From: Aquibacillus kalidii
Lineage (GTDB): Bacteria > Bacillota > Bacilli > Bacillales > Amphibacillaceae
Reading direction: 5' to 3'
DNA length: 64,000 bases
Assembly: GCF_014280935.1 (NCBI RefSeq)
Contig: NZ_JACLZI010000044.1
Location: 1 to 64,000, forward strand
A program made the position numbers and the translations under genes. Below are positions 45,779 through 54,037 of the stretch, one piece after another; positions within the stretch are counted from its first letter, which is position 1; every line of letters begins with the position of its first letter. The notes under the pieces are model-generated. The model was not told the DNA's origin. It ran no database searches and was given only the letters and a program-made list of their open reading frames with translations.

Positions 45779-45965
45779 TGGAGGAAATATACGGAGACTC
45801 CTCGAAAATAAAACCCGATTTTCTTCGTGCGATGTATCGATTCCGTAGCATCCCTTGTCCTGCGGGAACAGCGAAGACGGTGAGACCCCACAGGGAGCGC
45901 TCTTGGCGACCGAGGAGGCTCTGCGCGAGCCCGCGGAAAGCGTAGTATATTTCCGGAACGGCTGT
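45779..45965. repeat. Palindromic intergenic repeat, standard orientation
   Basis: Arms GGAAATATAC and GTATATTTCC are perfect terminal inverted repeats. Left block GAGACTCCTCGAAAATA and CCCGATTTTCTTCGTGCGAT match 28981-29035. The core GAGACCCCACAGGGAGCG then GCGACCGAGGAGGCT matches the partial copy at 1-70, and its reverse complement lies in the copy at 28981. Two overlapping minus-strand reading frames here lack ribosome-binding sites and are judged non-coding. Confidence 0.85.
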
Positions 45966-46090
45966 CCAACATTCACTTAAAAAAATATAGAACTTAGTTA
46001 CTGCAGATTTTATCTCAAATAAGTAGTAAGAAATCTTAAAAGAATTCTATAATAGACTTCTTAAATAGAAAAATATAATCATCCAACCTA

Positions 46091-46123
46091 AAAAGCCATT
46101 CAAACTTTATATGAATGGCTTTT
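46091..46123 (+). terminator. Orphan terminator upstream of pabA
   Basis: AAAAGCCATTCA and TGAATGGCTTTT form a perfect 12-bp stem with a 9-base loop and a T-run on the plus strand. No gene ends here: the next upstream gene is a kilobase away and reads the other way, and pabA starts 90 bases downstream. Confidence 0.8.
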
Positions 46124-46212
46124 TCAGTTGAAAATGTCTTACTGATGACTTGCATTTCCATGGTACGTTATAATAATGCTAATCTTATTGAAAGCATTAA
46201 AGGAGAATATAG

Positions 46213-46806
46213 ATGATTGTAATCATTGATAATTATGATTCATTTACATATAACCTAGTACAATATTATAAACAAATAACGAAAGATGTTATTGTATTTC
46301 GAAACGACGAAGTTACCATACAGCAACTAAGTGAGATTAACCCTGACCTTATCGTACTTTCTCCTGGCCCTGGTAATCCAACTGAATCTGGTCTGTGTAA
46401 GCAAATAGTCCATCACTTTCACTCTTCCATTCCAATTTTTGGTGTTTGCTTAGGTTTTCAAATCATTGCCGAGTATTTCGGGAGCTCTATAGTAAAAGGA
46501 ATTAAACCAATGCACGGTAAGGTTACTAATGTACAACACGATGGCAATGGTATATTTTGGGGTATTTCATCCCCAACAAAGGTGACAAGGTATCACTCGC
46601 TAATTGCAAAAGGTGATACGATTCCAGACGATTTAATCGTTAGTTCTTGTGCTGTTGACGGCGCAGTAATGGGTGTCAGACATCGCCGTTTTCCTGTTGA
46701 AGGGATACAATTTCACCCCGAATCCATCCTTACAGAAAAGGGGTTTAAAATGATAGAAAATAGTTTCAATCAGGCGCTACAATGGAAGCGAGGTGTTACA
46801 CAATGA
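46213..46806 (+). CDS. pabA: Aminodeoxychorismate/anthranilate synthase glutaminase subunit PabA
   Basis: 197 residues, a class I glutamine amidotransferase. Nucleophile Cys79 is in FGVCLGFQ, and the His-Glu pair is in QFHPESI; SPGPGNP forms the oxyanion region. It supplies ammonia to PabB for p-aminobenzoate (folate) synthesis; in Bacillus the same subunit also serves TrpE. AAGGAG precedes the ATG, and a perfect TATAAT lies about 45 bases upstream. Its stop overlaps the pabB start. Confidence 0.92.
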   Translation: MIVIIDNYDSFTYNLVQYYKQITKDVIVFRNDEVTIQQLSEINPDLIVLSPGPGNPTESGLCKQIVHHFHSSIPIFGVCLGFQIIAEYFGSSIVKGIKPMHGKVTNVQHDGNGIFWGISSPTKVTRYHSLIAKGDTIPDDLIVSSCAVDGAVMGVRHRRFPVEGIQFHPESILTEKGFKMIENSFNQALQWKRGVTQ

Positions 46807-48548
46807 ACCCAGTCCTACGTTTTGATTTTATTGATGAGAACGGAAATCCTGATCCATTGTCGTTTTCTGACCCAATAAAAATATATGAAACGAACGATAC
46901 GGACCAGATTAAGTTTATTTATGAAAATATTGAAATAGATCTACAAAACGGCTACTATGTTGCAGGCTACGTTTCATATGAAGCTGCACCAGCCTTCGAT
47001 GGGAATTATCGTGTTCATCATAGCCCAAACCTACCACTTGTTTGGTTTGGTGTTTTTAATGAACCTACTAATCAACCTTTAAAAGACTATCCTGCTACAT
47101 ACGATGTTAGTGACTGGCGTTTCACTTCCAATTATCAGCAATACCAAGATGGTCTAACGAATATAAAACAAGCAATTGAAAATGGAAATACTTATCAAGT
47201 CAATTACACCACTCGAATGGAAGCTACATTTAGCGGAAACGACATGAGCTTTTATCAACAATTACGAAGCAATCAACAAGCATCATATAGTGCCTATTTA
47301 AATTTAGGTGATTTCCGGATTCTCTCTGCATCACCAGAGCTATTCTTTCGTGTAGCTAATAATAAAATAATTACTAAGCCTATGAAGGGTACTACAAGAC
47401 GCGGTCGTTATAGCAACGAGGATGATCAGCTAAAGCAGACATTGCGTAATTCTGTAAAAGAACAAGCAGAAAACCTTATGATAGTAGATTTATTGCGCAA
47501 TGATTTAGGTAGAATAGCTCAACCTGGTAGTGTACAAGTAACCAAGTTATTCGAGGTTGAAACTTATCCCACCGTTCATCAAATGACGTCAACTATCGAG
47601 GCAAAACTAGAAGACAACAAATCAGTATATGAATGGTTCCAAGCACTATTCCCGTGTGGATCTATTACAGGAGCACCGAAAATTCGTACAATGGATTATA
47701 TTGCAACTTTAGAATCCTCCCCTCGCGATATTTATTGTGGGGCAATTGGTTTCTTTACACCGTCTAGAAATGCAGTATTTAATGTTCCAATAAGAACAGT
47801 CATTATTGATAGCAAAAAAGAAACAGCAACATACGGGGTAGGTGGGGGCATCACCTGGGATTCCTCTACCGTAGCTGAATACGAAGAAATGGTAACAAAG
47901 GCTAAACTTTTAACTACAAAATTCAAAAAAGATTTTAAACTTATAGAATCTCTTTTATTGCAGGAAGGAGTCTATCCTTTACTAAACTACCATCTCAACA
48001 GGTTAAAAAAGTCGGCAAATTATTTCAATTTTAATATAAACAGAGATAATATCGTTACCGCTCTAACTAATCTAGCAAAAACTCTTACTAACGGTAAGTA
48101 TAAAGTACGACTAGTAATGGATCACAATGGAAAAATGGATATTAACGCACACCCCATTGAAACAGAACTTGAAAGAATTACTTGTAACTTAGCGACAAAA
48201 CCCATTAATTCTAACAACGTTTTCTTCTATCATAAGACGACAAATAGAAGTGTTTATGAAGAGCACCAGTTATCAGAATCTAAAAACGTCTTCTCTACTT
48301 TATTATGGAATGAAAGAGAAGAACTGACTGAATTTACAATTGGAAACTTAGTAGTGGAAAAAGACAACCATTTATACACTCCACCAATAGAGTCAGGATT
48401 ACTGCCAGGTACCTTCCGTCAAAAATTAATTGACGACGGAATAGTGAAGGAAAAAATTATTTATAAGAAAAATATAAGTGATTTTGACACCATCTGGTTT
48501 ATTAACAGTGTAAGAGGCTGGGTAAAAGTTGATTTAGTCATCTATTAG
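46803..48548 (+). CDS. pabB: Aminodeoxychorismate synthase PabB fused to a PabC-type aminodeoxychorismate lyase
   Basis: About 581 residues from the ATG at 46803, which overlaps the pabA stop as ATGA with GAGGTG upstream. Residues 1-375 are the chorismate-binding domain (YVSYEAAPAF, KPMKGTTRRGRY, SGSITGAPK-like CGSITGAPKIRTM, GVGGGITWDS). Residues 385-581 are a class IV PLP-dependent lyase (YPLLNYHLNRLKKSANYF, TIGNLVVEKDN, GLLPGTFRQ). The fusion converts chorismate through aminodeoxychorismate to p-aminobenzoate in one chain. B. subtilis keeps pabB and pabC separate. Confidence 0.92.
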   Translation: MNPVLRFDFIDENGNPDPLSFSDPIKIYETNDTDQIKFIYENIEIDLQNGYYVAGYVSYEAAPAFDGNYRVHHSPNLPLVWFGVFNEPTNQPLKDYPATYDVSDWRFTSNYQQYQDGLTNIKQAIENGNTYQVNYTTRMEATFSGNDMSFYQQLRSNQQASYSAYLNLGDFRILSASPELFFRVANNKIITKPMKGTTRRGRYSNEDDQLKQTLRNSVKEQAENLMIVDLLRNDLGRIAQPGSVQVTKLFEVETYPTVHQMTSTIEAKLEDNKSVYEWFQALFPCGSITGAPKIRTMDYIATLESSPRDIYCGAIGFFTPSRNAVFNVPIRTVIIDSKKETATYGVGGGITWDSSTVAEYEEMVTKAKLLTTKFKKDFKLIESLLLQEGVYPLLNYHLNRLKKSANYFNFNINRDNIVTALTNLAKTLTNGKYKVRLVMDHNGKMDINAHPIETELERITCNLATKPINSNNVFFYHKTTNRSVYEEHQLSESKNVFSTLLWNEREELTEFTIGNLVVEKDNHLYTPPIESGLLPGTFRQKLIDDGIVKEKIIYKKNISDFDTIWFINSVRGWVKVDLVIY

Positions 48549-48653
48549 CTGGGTGTTCGTTAAAATGGAATCTAGGTCTATTCTCTGATAAAATCACTTA
48601 ATAAGCGCTCTAACTAACAGAACGTTATTTTGTTATAAAGGAGGGAAATCCAT

Positions 48654-49805
48654 ATGAAAATCAAATCTATTGAACCGACTCCTAGTCCTCATTCAATGAA
48701 GATTATTTTAGATGAAAAACTTCCTGAAAATGAGACTAGAAATTATAAACCTGACGATTTACAAGCAGCACCGAAGTTTATCCAACAACTTTTTTCAATA
48801 ACTGGAGTTAAAGGTATTTATCACGTCATTGATTTTATGGCGTTAGAACGAAACCCGAAAGTTCCTTGGGAATCTATTCTTCCTGCTGTCCGAGAGACGC
48901 TTGGAACAATTGAATCAGCAGTAGATACACACGATGATTCCATCGTTCAGACAGCAAACGATACTAATAATTCTTTTGGGGAAGTAAAAGTATTCATACA
49001 AATGTTTCGTAACATTCCTAGTCAAGTTAAATTAGATGATGGCGAACAAGAAGAACGATTTGGGCTTCCTGAACGATTCATGAAAGCAGTCTTAGATGCT
49101 TCGTCCTCATCTCCAAACGTGGTGATGGAGCGAAAGTGGGTCGAACAACGACCAAGATATGGTTCACTTGAAGAAATAGGTAATGAAGTCGTGGAAGAAT
49201 TGACTGCAAGCTATGATCAATCGCGACTCGATCAGCTTGTCCGTCAGGCATTTGATGGTGAAATATCTACAAGCGATGCAAAGCATAAACAATTATCTAA
49301 CAGTGTAAGTTTGGAATCATTACAAAGCCCAGATTGGAAAGTTCGTTATGCTACACTAGATCGTTTAGAACCTACCTTTGAATCCCTACCTATATTAGCG
49401 AAGGCCTTAGATGATGAGAAAGCTTCGATTAGAAGATTAGCTGTTGCTTATTTAGGTATGATTGAAGAACCAGAGGTTTTACCTTATTTATATAAGGCAT
49501 TAAAAGACAAAGCTGTAACGGTGCGGAGAACGGCAGGAGATTGTATTTCTGATCTAGGTTTTAAGGAAGCTATGCCAGAAATGATTGCATCTCTTCATGA
49601 TGCTAATCGTCTTGTACGTTGGCGTGCTGCTATGTTTTTATACGAACTTGGTGACGAATCAGCCATAGAGGCTTTAGAGGAAGCTGGGGGTGATCCTGAG
49701 TTTGAAGTTCGCATGCAAGTAAAAATGGCATTAGAGCGGATAAAAGGTGGGCATGATGCACAAGGATCCGTCTGGTATCAGATGACACAGGCCACCAAAA
49801 AATAA
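48654..49805 (+). CDS. Conserved virulence factor C (CvfC)-type protein, Nfu N-terminal plus HEAT repeats
   Basis: 383 residues. The N-terminal ~90 residues resemble the Nfu/NifU N-domain (MKIIKD-like opening TPSPHSMKIILDE, ITGVKGIYHVIDFMAL). A middle region of about 110 residues is followed by HEAT-like repeats at about 220-370 (PDWKVRYATLDRL, DDEKASIRRLAVAYLG, RLVRWRAAMFLYELG). It matches B. subtilis YpgR and S. aureus CvfC. No enzymatic motif is visible; a scaffold or Fe-S-related role is suggested by the Nfu-like part only. AAGGAGG precedes the ATG. The bacilliredoxin gene follows after 16 bases and is probably co-transcribed. Confidence 0.88.
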   Translation: MKIKSIEPTPSPHSMKIILDEKLPENETRNYKPDDLQAAPKFIQQLFSITGVKGIYHVIDFMALERNPKVPWESILPAVRETLGTIESAVDTHDDSIVQTANDTNNSFGEVKVFIQMFRNIPSQVKLDDGEQEERFGLPERFMKAVLDASSSSPNVVMERKWVEQRPRYGSLEEIGNEVVEELTASYDQSRLDQLVRQAFDGEISTSDAKHKQLSNSVSLESLQSPDWKVRYATLDRLEPTFESLPILAKALDDEKASIRRLAVAYLGMIEEPEVLPYLYKALKDKAVTVRRTAGDCISDLGFKEAMPEMIASLHDANRLVRWRAAMFLYELGDESAIEALEEAGGDPEFEVRMQVKMALERIKGGHDAQGSVWYQMTQATKK

Positions 49806-49821
49806 CAAGGAGGAATTAGAA

Positions 49822-50253
49822 ATGAACCCATACGATCAATATATGAAAGAAATATCTCAACCAATGCGCAATGAACTAACAGAAGCAGGATTTCAGGAGT
49901 TAACAACACCTGAACAAGTAGACGATTTTATGACAAGTATTAAAGGTACATCACTTGTTGTCGTTAATTCAGTATGTGGGTGCGCCGCAGGGCTAGCAAG
50001 ACCAGCAGCAAGAACTGCACTGGAAGGCCCTAAAAAACCAGAAAACCTTGTCACTGTTTTCGCTGGTCAAGATCGTGAAGCAACTGCTCGCATGAGAGAA
50101 TACTTTTCAGGAATAGAACCTTCTTCCCCATCAATGGCTGTTTTAAAAGACGGTAAAGTAGTGCACTTTATTCCAAGAGAAGATATTGAAGACCACGAGA
50201 TTGAGGAAATCGTTAATAACTTAACATCTGCTTTTAATGAAGTTTGTTCCTAA
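49822..50253 (+). CDS. brxA: Bacilliredoxin BrxA
   Basis: 143 residues, DUF1094 family. The unusual CGC active site is in NSVCGCAAGLARPA (Cys52 and Cys54). Bacilliredoxins remove bacillithiol from mixed disulfides on proteins after oxidative stress, so the organism presumably makes bacillithiol. It is closest to YphP (BrxA) by sequence. AAGGAGG precedes the ATG; a strong terminator follows. Confidence 0.92.
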   Translation: MNPYDQYMKEISQPMRNELTEAGFQELTTPEQVDDFMTSIKGTSLVVVNSVCGCAAGLARPAARTALEGPKKPENLVTVFAGQDREATARMREYFSGIEPSSPSMAVLKDGKVVHFIPREDIEDHEIEEIVNNLTSAFNEVCS

Positions 50254-50367
50254 AGAAAAATGAGTCGACTATTCTGATTTCAATTTTCAACAGAAACTTA
50301 ACATACATGAAATATCACTATAAATACCCTTAATAACTTTGAAAAAAACACTAGACATAGCAATTAG

Positions 50368-50397
50368 TAGACCAAATCACACAACTGATTTGGTCTA
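50368..50397 (+). terminator. Terminator after brxA
   Basis: TAGACCAAATCA and TGATTTGGTCTA form a perfect 12-bp stem with a 6-base loop, followed by a T-rich run. It closes the cvfC-like/brxA transcript. Confidence 0.92.
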
Positions 50398-50561
50398 TTT
50401 TTTCTTTATTGCCTTAGAACAAGCGATACACATGGCGAATTTTGTTAATCAGTAGGCTAATTGTAATTTTATGTTAATATGAATAAAGAGATTTTCAATA
50501 GGTTGTACTTAACTAACAAACCAGAGTCTAAAAAACAATATATCGAAAGCAGGGTACGAAT

Positions 50562-51083
50562 ATGGCAAAACATTATAATATATGGTCTTTTTGTATTTGT
50601 CTAGTATGTTTGATTTTTTCATTTAGTTTGTTCTTTTCAGCATGGACAATATTTCCACCATACGTTCCTTGGTCTCTAGCTATGTTAGCATTTATATTAG
50701 GGATTATGGGATTCGAAGATAAAAGAAATAAAATCTCAAAGTTAAGAAGTTGGTTTACTGTAGTTTCTTCAATATTGCTTTTAATACCACTCTCGTTTGT
50801 TCTTCTTCTAGGATCATTACGTCCCCTCTTTGTTTCAGAAGAATTAATTAAAACATCACACTCACCAGATGAAAATTACACAATTGAATTCTATCTTACA
50901 AATGGCGGAGCTACTACAGCGTTTGGTGTTATCGGAAAATTAGATGGTCCACTTTGGTTCGAAAAAGCAATCTATGATGATTATCGAATGCAATATGCAG
51001 AAGTGGAGTGGATAAATAACCACACTGTTTCAATAAATGGCCATGTTCTAGATCTAAAAAGGGGTGAAACGTTTTTCGATTAA
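50562..51083 (+). CDS. DUF5412-family membrane protein
   Basis: 173 residues. Three hydrophobic segments in the first ~90 residues (one strongly cysteine-containing) are followed by a soluble C-terminal domain with HSPDENYTIEFYLTNGGATT and VEWINNHTVSINGHVLDL, the DUF5412 signature. The function is unknown. AGCAGGG precedes the ATG; a terminator hairpin follows. Confidence 0.75.
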   Translation: MAKHYNIWSFCICLVCLIFSFSLFFSAWTIFPPYVPWSLAMLAFILGIMGFEDKRNKISKLRSWFTVVSSILLLIPLSFVLLLGSLRPLFVSEELIKTSHSPDENYTIEFYLTNGGATTAFGVIGKLDGPLWFEKAIYDDYRMQYAEVEWINNHTVSINGHVLDLKRGETFFD

Positions 51084-51161
51084 GACCCTAATAAAGTTAG
51101 TGGTGAACTCCAACTACAAAACCATTTGAGATGCTTTATTTAAACAAAATAATGTAATTAC

Positions 51162-51190
51162 AAAAGCTTGGATCCTAAGTCCAAGCTTTT
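51162..51190 (+). terminator. Terminator after the DUF5412 gene
   Basis: AAAAGCTTGGA and TCCAAGCTTTT form a perfect 11-bp stem with a 7-base loop. Confidence 0.85.
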
Positions 51191-51297
51191 ATATGTTTGC
51201 TATTTTCCTTGTGAAATGCTACAGGTAAACATATGTTTTTCAATAGCATTTTTACTAACACAGATTTGAGTCACATGGAAAGGACACCTGTAATAGT

Positions 51298-51555
51298 TTA
51301 TTTATTTTTATTATTAAGTTCAGCCTGAGCCATTCTTACCATTTCCTTGACCATGTTCCCACCTATATTTCCACCTACAGTACCCGCATCCTTTGCCTTT
51401 ATATTTCCATTATAGCCTTTTGATAATTCCACACCTTGTTCTTTTGCTACCTCATACTTGGCCTGGTTCGGATCAATAGTATCAGAAACCTTTGCCTTTA
51501 AACGATCTAACCCTTCTCTAGCCTCAGGTACTAATATTTTATTTCTTCTGGACAT
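51298..51555 (-). CDS. Small acid-soluble spore protein, alpha/beta type
   Basis: 85 residues. The germination-protease cleavage region KYEVAKEQGVEL and the DNA-binding C-terminal segment KAKDAGTVGGN...GGNMVKEMVRMAQAEL mark an alpha/beta-type SASP. A four-residue insertion (NIGG) doubles the glycine motif compared with the usual GSVGGEMVK. SASPs coat spore DNA and protect it from UV and heat. AAGGAGG precedes the ATG. A sigma-G promoter was looked for but not clearly found. Confidence 0.9.
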   Translation of the reverse strand: MSRRNKILVPEAREGLDRLKAKVSDTIDPNQAKYEVAKEQGVELSKGYNGNIKAKDAGTVGGNIGGNMVKEMVRMAQAELNNKNK

Positions 51556-51753
51556 TACTTTCCCTCCTTAGATTTCATTACTACCTTATTGTTTACGCGA
51601 AATAATATTATTATCAGAATTAATGCTATCGCAACACGTTTAAAATAAAATGTGGCCTAAAGAGGTAATGACATTAATATACTCACCATGGGAAATGAAC
51701 GAATTAAAAGAGCAATGTACCATTTATTAGAGCAAATAGTCCGATAAGTAAAT

Positions 51754-51782
51754 TTGACTTTTTCTTACTCACGATGTAATAT
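51754..51782 (+). promoter_or_regulatory. Promoter of the XRE regulator gene
   Basis: TTGACT (51754-51759), a 17-base spacer and TAATAT (51777-51782) form a good sigma-A promoter. Its -10 element lies inside the left arm of the dyad at 51776-51811. Confidence 0.6.
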
Positions 51783-51811
51783 ATAAGTAACATTTGTTAT
51801 TTATATAGTAC
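51776..51811. promoter_or_regulatory. Autoregulatory dyad operator at the XRE gene
   Basis: GTAATATATAAGTAAC (51776-51791) and GTTATTTATATAGTAC (51796-51811) are inverted repeats identical at 14 of 16 positions with a 4-base centre. They cover the -10 region and lie just upstream of the XRE start codon, as expected for self-repression. Confidence 0.7.
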
Positions 51812-51828
51812 TTACTGTGGGTGAATCG

Positions 51829-52026
51829 ATGAAAAACAATGTGAAAATCACACGAATAAAACTGTCAATCACACAACAACAATTAGCCCAAAAAGTAGGA
51901 GTCGCCAGACAAACAATCGGGCTAATTGAGAAAGGAGAATATAACCCCAGCCTTCAACTTTGTGTTGCCATAGCAAAAGAACTTAACAAAACTTTGGATG
52001 AATTATTTTGGGAGGTAGAGTTGTAA
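51829..52026 (+). CDS. XRE-family helix-turn-helix regulator
   Basis: About 65 residues, a lone HTH_3 domain with ITRIKLSITQQQLAQKVGV, ARQTIGLIEKGEYNPSLQL and ELNKTLDELFW. Members of this small family (YozG-like) control an adjacent membrane protein gene. The ATG at 51829 has GGTGA upstream. It overlaps the next gene by TAATG. The dyad immediately upstream suggests that it represses its own operon. Confidence 0.9.
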   Translation: MKNNVKITRIKLSITQQQLAQKVGVARQTIGLIEKGEYNPSLQLCVAIAKELNKTLDELFWEVEL

Positions 52027-52481
52027 TGAAATCTTGGATATCTTATTTATTGCCAAATGATGAATACAAAGAAAAAAGGATGTTGTACTTTTTATCAGAA
52101 GGAGCCGTAATTCTTTTCTTTTCCCTTATTATAATGATTATCTGTAATAATCTTTTTAATATAAGTGGAGAAAATGCAACATTATTGTCCTCTGCTATAT
52201 TCCTCTTTTATGTTTCAGGAAGGTATATACTATCTGGGATTGAATACACAGATATCGCAACAGAACATTCATACAAGAAGGAGCTTAAAAGTATTTTTAG
52301 TAGAACGTGCAGTTTTGTGGTCATCTATATGCTGTTTTATTTATTCGTTGTTAAAATTCCAAGTAATCTAAACGAATGGATTGATGCTATTGGACTATTA
52401 TTAAGTATTAGCTTAGTCTTGTTTTTCACTAGCTATATCTCTTTAAAACGTTCCTATAACAAAAATAAGGAATTACTGTAA
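52026..52481 (+). CDS. Small membrane protein coupled to the XRE regulator
   Basis: About 151 residues with four membrane segments arranged in two pairs, separated by a charged cytosolic loop (YTDIATEHSYKKELKS). It resembles DUF2178/DUF3796-type proteins that commonly follow small XRE regulators; no function is known. The ATG at 52026 overlaps the regulator stop and has GGGAGG upstream. Confidence 0.75.
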   Translation: MKSWISYLLPNDEYKEKRMLYFLSEGAVILFFSLIIMIICNNLFNISGENATLLSSAIFLFYVSGRYILSGIEYTDIATEHSYKKELKSIFSRTCSFVVIYMLFYLFVVKIPSNLNEWIDAIGLLLSISLVLFFTSYISLKRSYNKNKELL

Positions 52482-52648
52482 TAGCCTTTGTGCTAATTAC
52501 AGTATAGAGAATGATATGTTCTAAGTTTTTATTGACACAAAGCGGAGAGGAGTAGGTTGAAGAGACATTTTAAGAAGGAAGACGAAAAAAGTTTTACCAT
52601 CTTTATTAAGATTCAAGAAAAAAATTAAAAGCCGATAAAAAACACCAA

Positions 52649-52705
52649 GGCACCATTAGTGTACTATTAGGGGATCTAAGTTTCCTAAATTAGACTAATG
52701 GTGCC
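52649..52705 (+). terminator. Long two-stage hairpin after the XRE operon
   Basis: GGCACCATTAGT and ACTAATGGTGCC form a perfect 12-bp stem. A second stem inside joins CTA and TTAGG to CCTAA and TAG. The T-tract that follows (GATTTTAAC) is short. It may be a terminator or a small structured RNA; a 23-codon frame with a strong ribosome-binding site (52557-52628) lies just before it. Confidence 0.5.
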
Positions 52706-52726
52706 TGATTTTAACTAGATAATAAT

Positions 52727-52753
52727 AAAACACGCTAGCTATAAGCGTGTTTT
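52727..52753 (-). terminator. Terminator of the D,D-carboxypeptidase gene
   Basis: AAAACACGCT and AGCGTGTTTT form a perfect 10-bp stem with a 7-base loop; the minus strand continues TTTTATTATT. Confidence 0.85.
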
Positions 52754-52812
52754 GTAAGTCAATTTTACTCATTTCCATAAACTATAACTACTCAGCGCTT
52801 CAAAACCTTCCA

Positions 52813-53979
52813 TTATTCTTTTCTTCTTAGTCTTATCAATGCCATCACGACTAATGTTAATGCAATCAGTAAGGATACTAGCATTAATATGGAAGATTTA
52901 CTGCTTTCATTCGTATTATCCACATTTTGGATACTCACAGTTTCTACCTTTTCAGTCTTCGATTCCACTTTTTCTAAAGGATATCCAACTGTTACTAACG
53001 GGTCTGTTGTTTTAACTGTCAATAACCCATCTTCATCCACCTCGAAGTTGGCTTTTTCTCCTCTAGGATGTGAGTAAGGCAAAGTTTTGGAAACAACATA
53101 CTTTTGACCGTTTTCATCTGTGAATTTCGTTCCACCTTCTATACTAGAAGTTTCAAAATGACTAAAGCCGTAGTCAAGCAACTGCTTCGTATCTTTATAC
53201 GTATCCATAGGTAATTTTCCATTCAAGCTAATAACGATCAAACTTAATCCATCTTTTTCAGCAGTAGTCATTAATGTATGACCCGACTCATCTACATATC
53301 CTGTTTTACCACCGGATATTCCATCGTACGGTATTTCTCGTATCATTTTATGGTGATGATAAAGAGTTGTCGTCCAAGATTCGCCAACCCATTCTAACTC
53401 TGCAGTGCCAATGATATCTCGGAATACTTCATCTTTCATTGCATATTGAGTTATCTTAGCAAGGTCAAAAGCTGTCGTGACATGTTCCATATCAAATAAG
53501 CCATGAGGATTTTTAAAATGAGTCTGTTCAACCCCAACTTCTTCTTGTAAATAGTTATTCAAACGTCTAGCAAATGTAGTTATATTACCATCAAGATGTT
53601 CGGCAATAGCTACTCCTGCATCGTTTCCAGAGTTTATTAACAAACCTTGAATTAATTTTTTTAATGTAACTTGTTCCCCTTGTTCTAAGTAGACTCTTGT
53701 TCCTTCAACTTCACGTGCGTTCTCACTTACTGTGACGATATCATCTAAGTTTCCTTTTTCAATAGCGTATATTGCTGTAGCAATCTTAGTTAAACTTGCT
53801 GGATATAGCTCATCTGTAGATTTTTTTTCATACAACACTTGTCCACTTTGAGCATCCATTAAGACAACAGATTCAGTTAGCAAACTTTCAGGTGTAGTAG
53901 CTGAATCAGCTTTAATCTCAAATGGTAAGCAATTACTAACAATCACAAAAAATAAAAGAAACGTTATTCCCTTCTTCAT
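52813..53979 (-). CDS. D-alanyl-D-alanine carboxypeptidase (PBP5/DacF type)
   Basis: About 388 residues from the ATG at 53979 (AGGGG upstream). A signal peptide is followed by a class A low-molecular-weight PBP domain: active-site Ser62 and Lys65 in PASLTKIA, SGN in INSGNDAGVAIA, and KTG in SGGKTGYVDESG. A PBP5-type C-terminal beta domain and a final membrane anchor (SILMLVSLLIALTLVVMALI, then RLRRKE) follow. It trims the terminal D-Ala of peptidoglycan stem peptides. Most like the DacF/DacA group; which one cannot be decided here. A single gene. Confidence 0.9.
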   Translation of the reverse strand: MKKGITFLLFFVIVSNCLPFEIKADSATTPESLLTESVVLMDAQSGQVLYEKKSTDELYPASLTKIATAIYAIEKGNLDDIVTVSENAREVEGTRVYLEQGEQVTLKKLIQGLLINSGNDAGVAIAEHLDGNITTFARRLNNYLQEEVGVEQTHFKNPHGLFDMEHVTTAFDLAKITQYAMKDEVFRDIIGTAELEWVGESWTTTLYHHHKMIREIPYDGISGGKTGYVDESGHTLMTTAEKDGLSLIVISLNGKLPMDTYKDTKQLLDYGFSHFETSSIEGGTKFTDENGQKYVVSKTLPYSHPRGEKANFEVDEDGLLTVKTTDPLVTVGYPLEKVESKTEKVETVSIQNVDNTNESSKSSILMLVSLLIALTLVVMALIRLRRKE

Positions 53980-54037
53980 GTTAACCCCTGCCAATCTAAT
54001 CCAATAGAATTATATAAAAAGATGATGAGTTCGATCT

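Noticed and set aside
45748-45976. Two overlapping minus-strand reading frames of about 70 codons
   Set aside because: They lie wholly inside a palindromic intergenic repeat, have no ribosome-binding site and share frames with the repeat copies elsewhere.
51690-51749. Short plus-strand frames between the SASP gene and the XRE promoter
   Set aside because: About 20 codons each, no properly spaced ribosome-binding site and no recognisable product.
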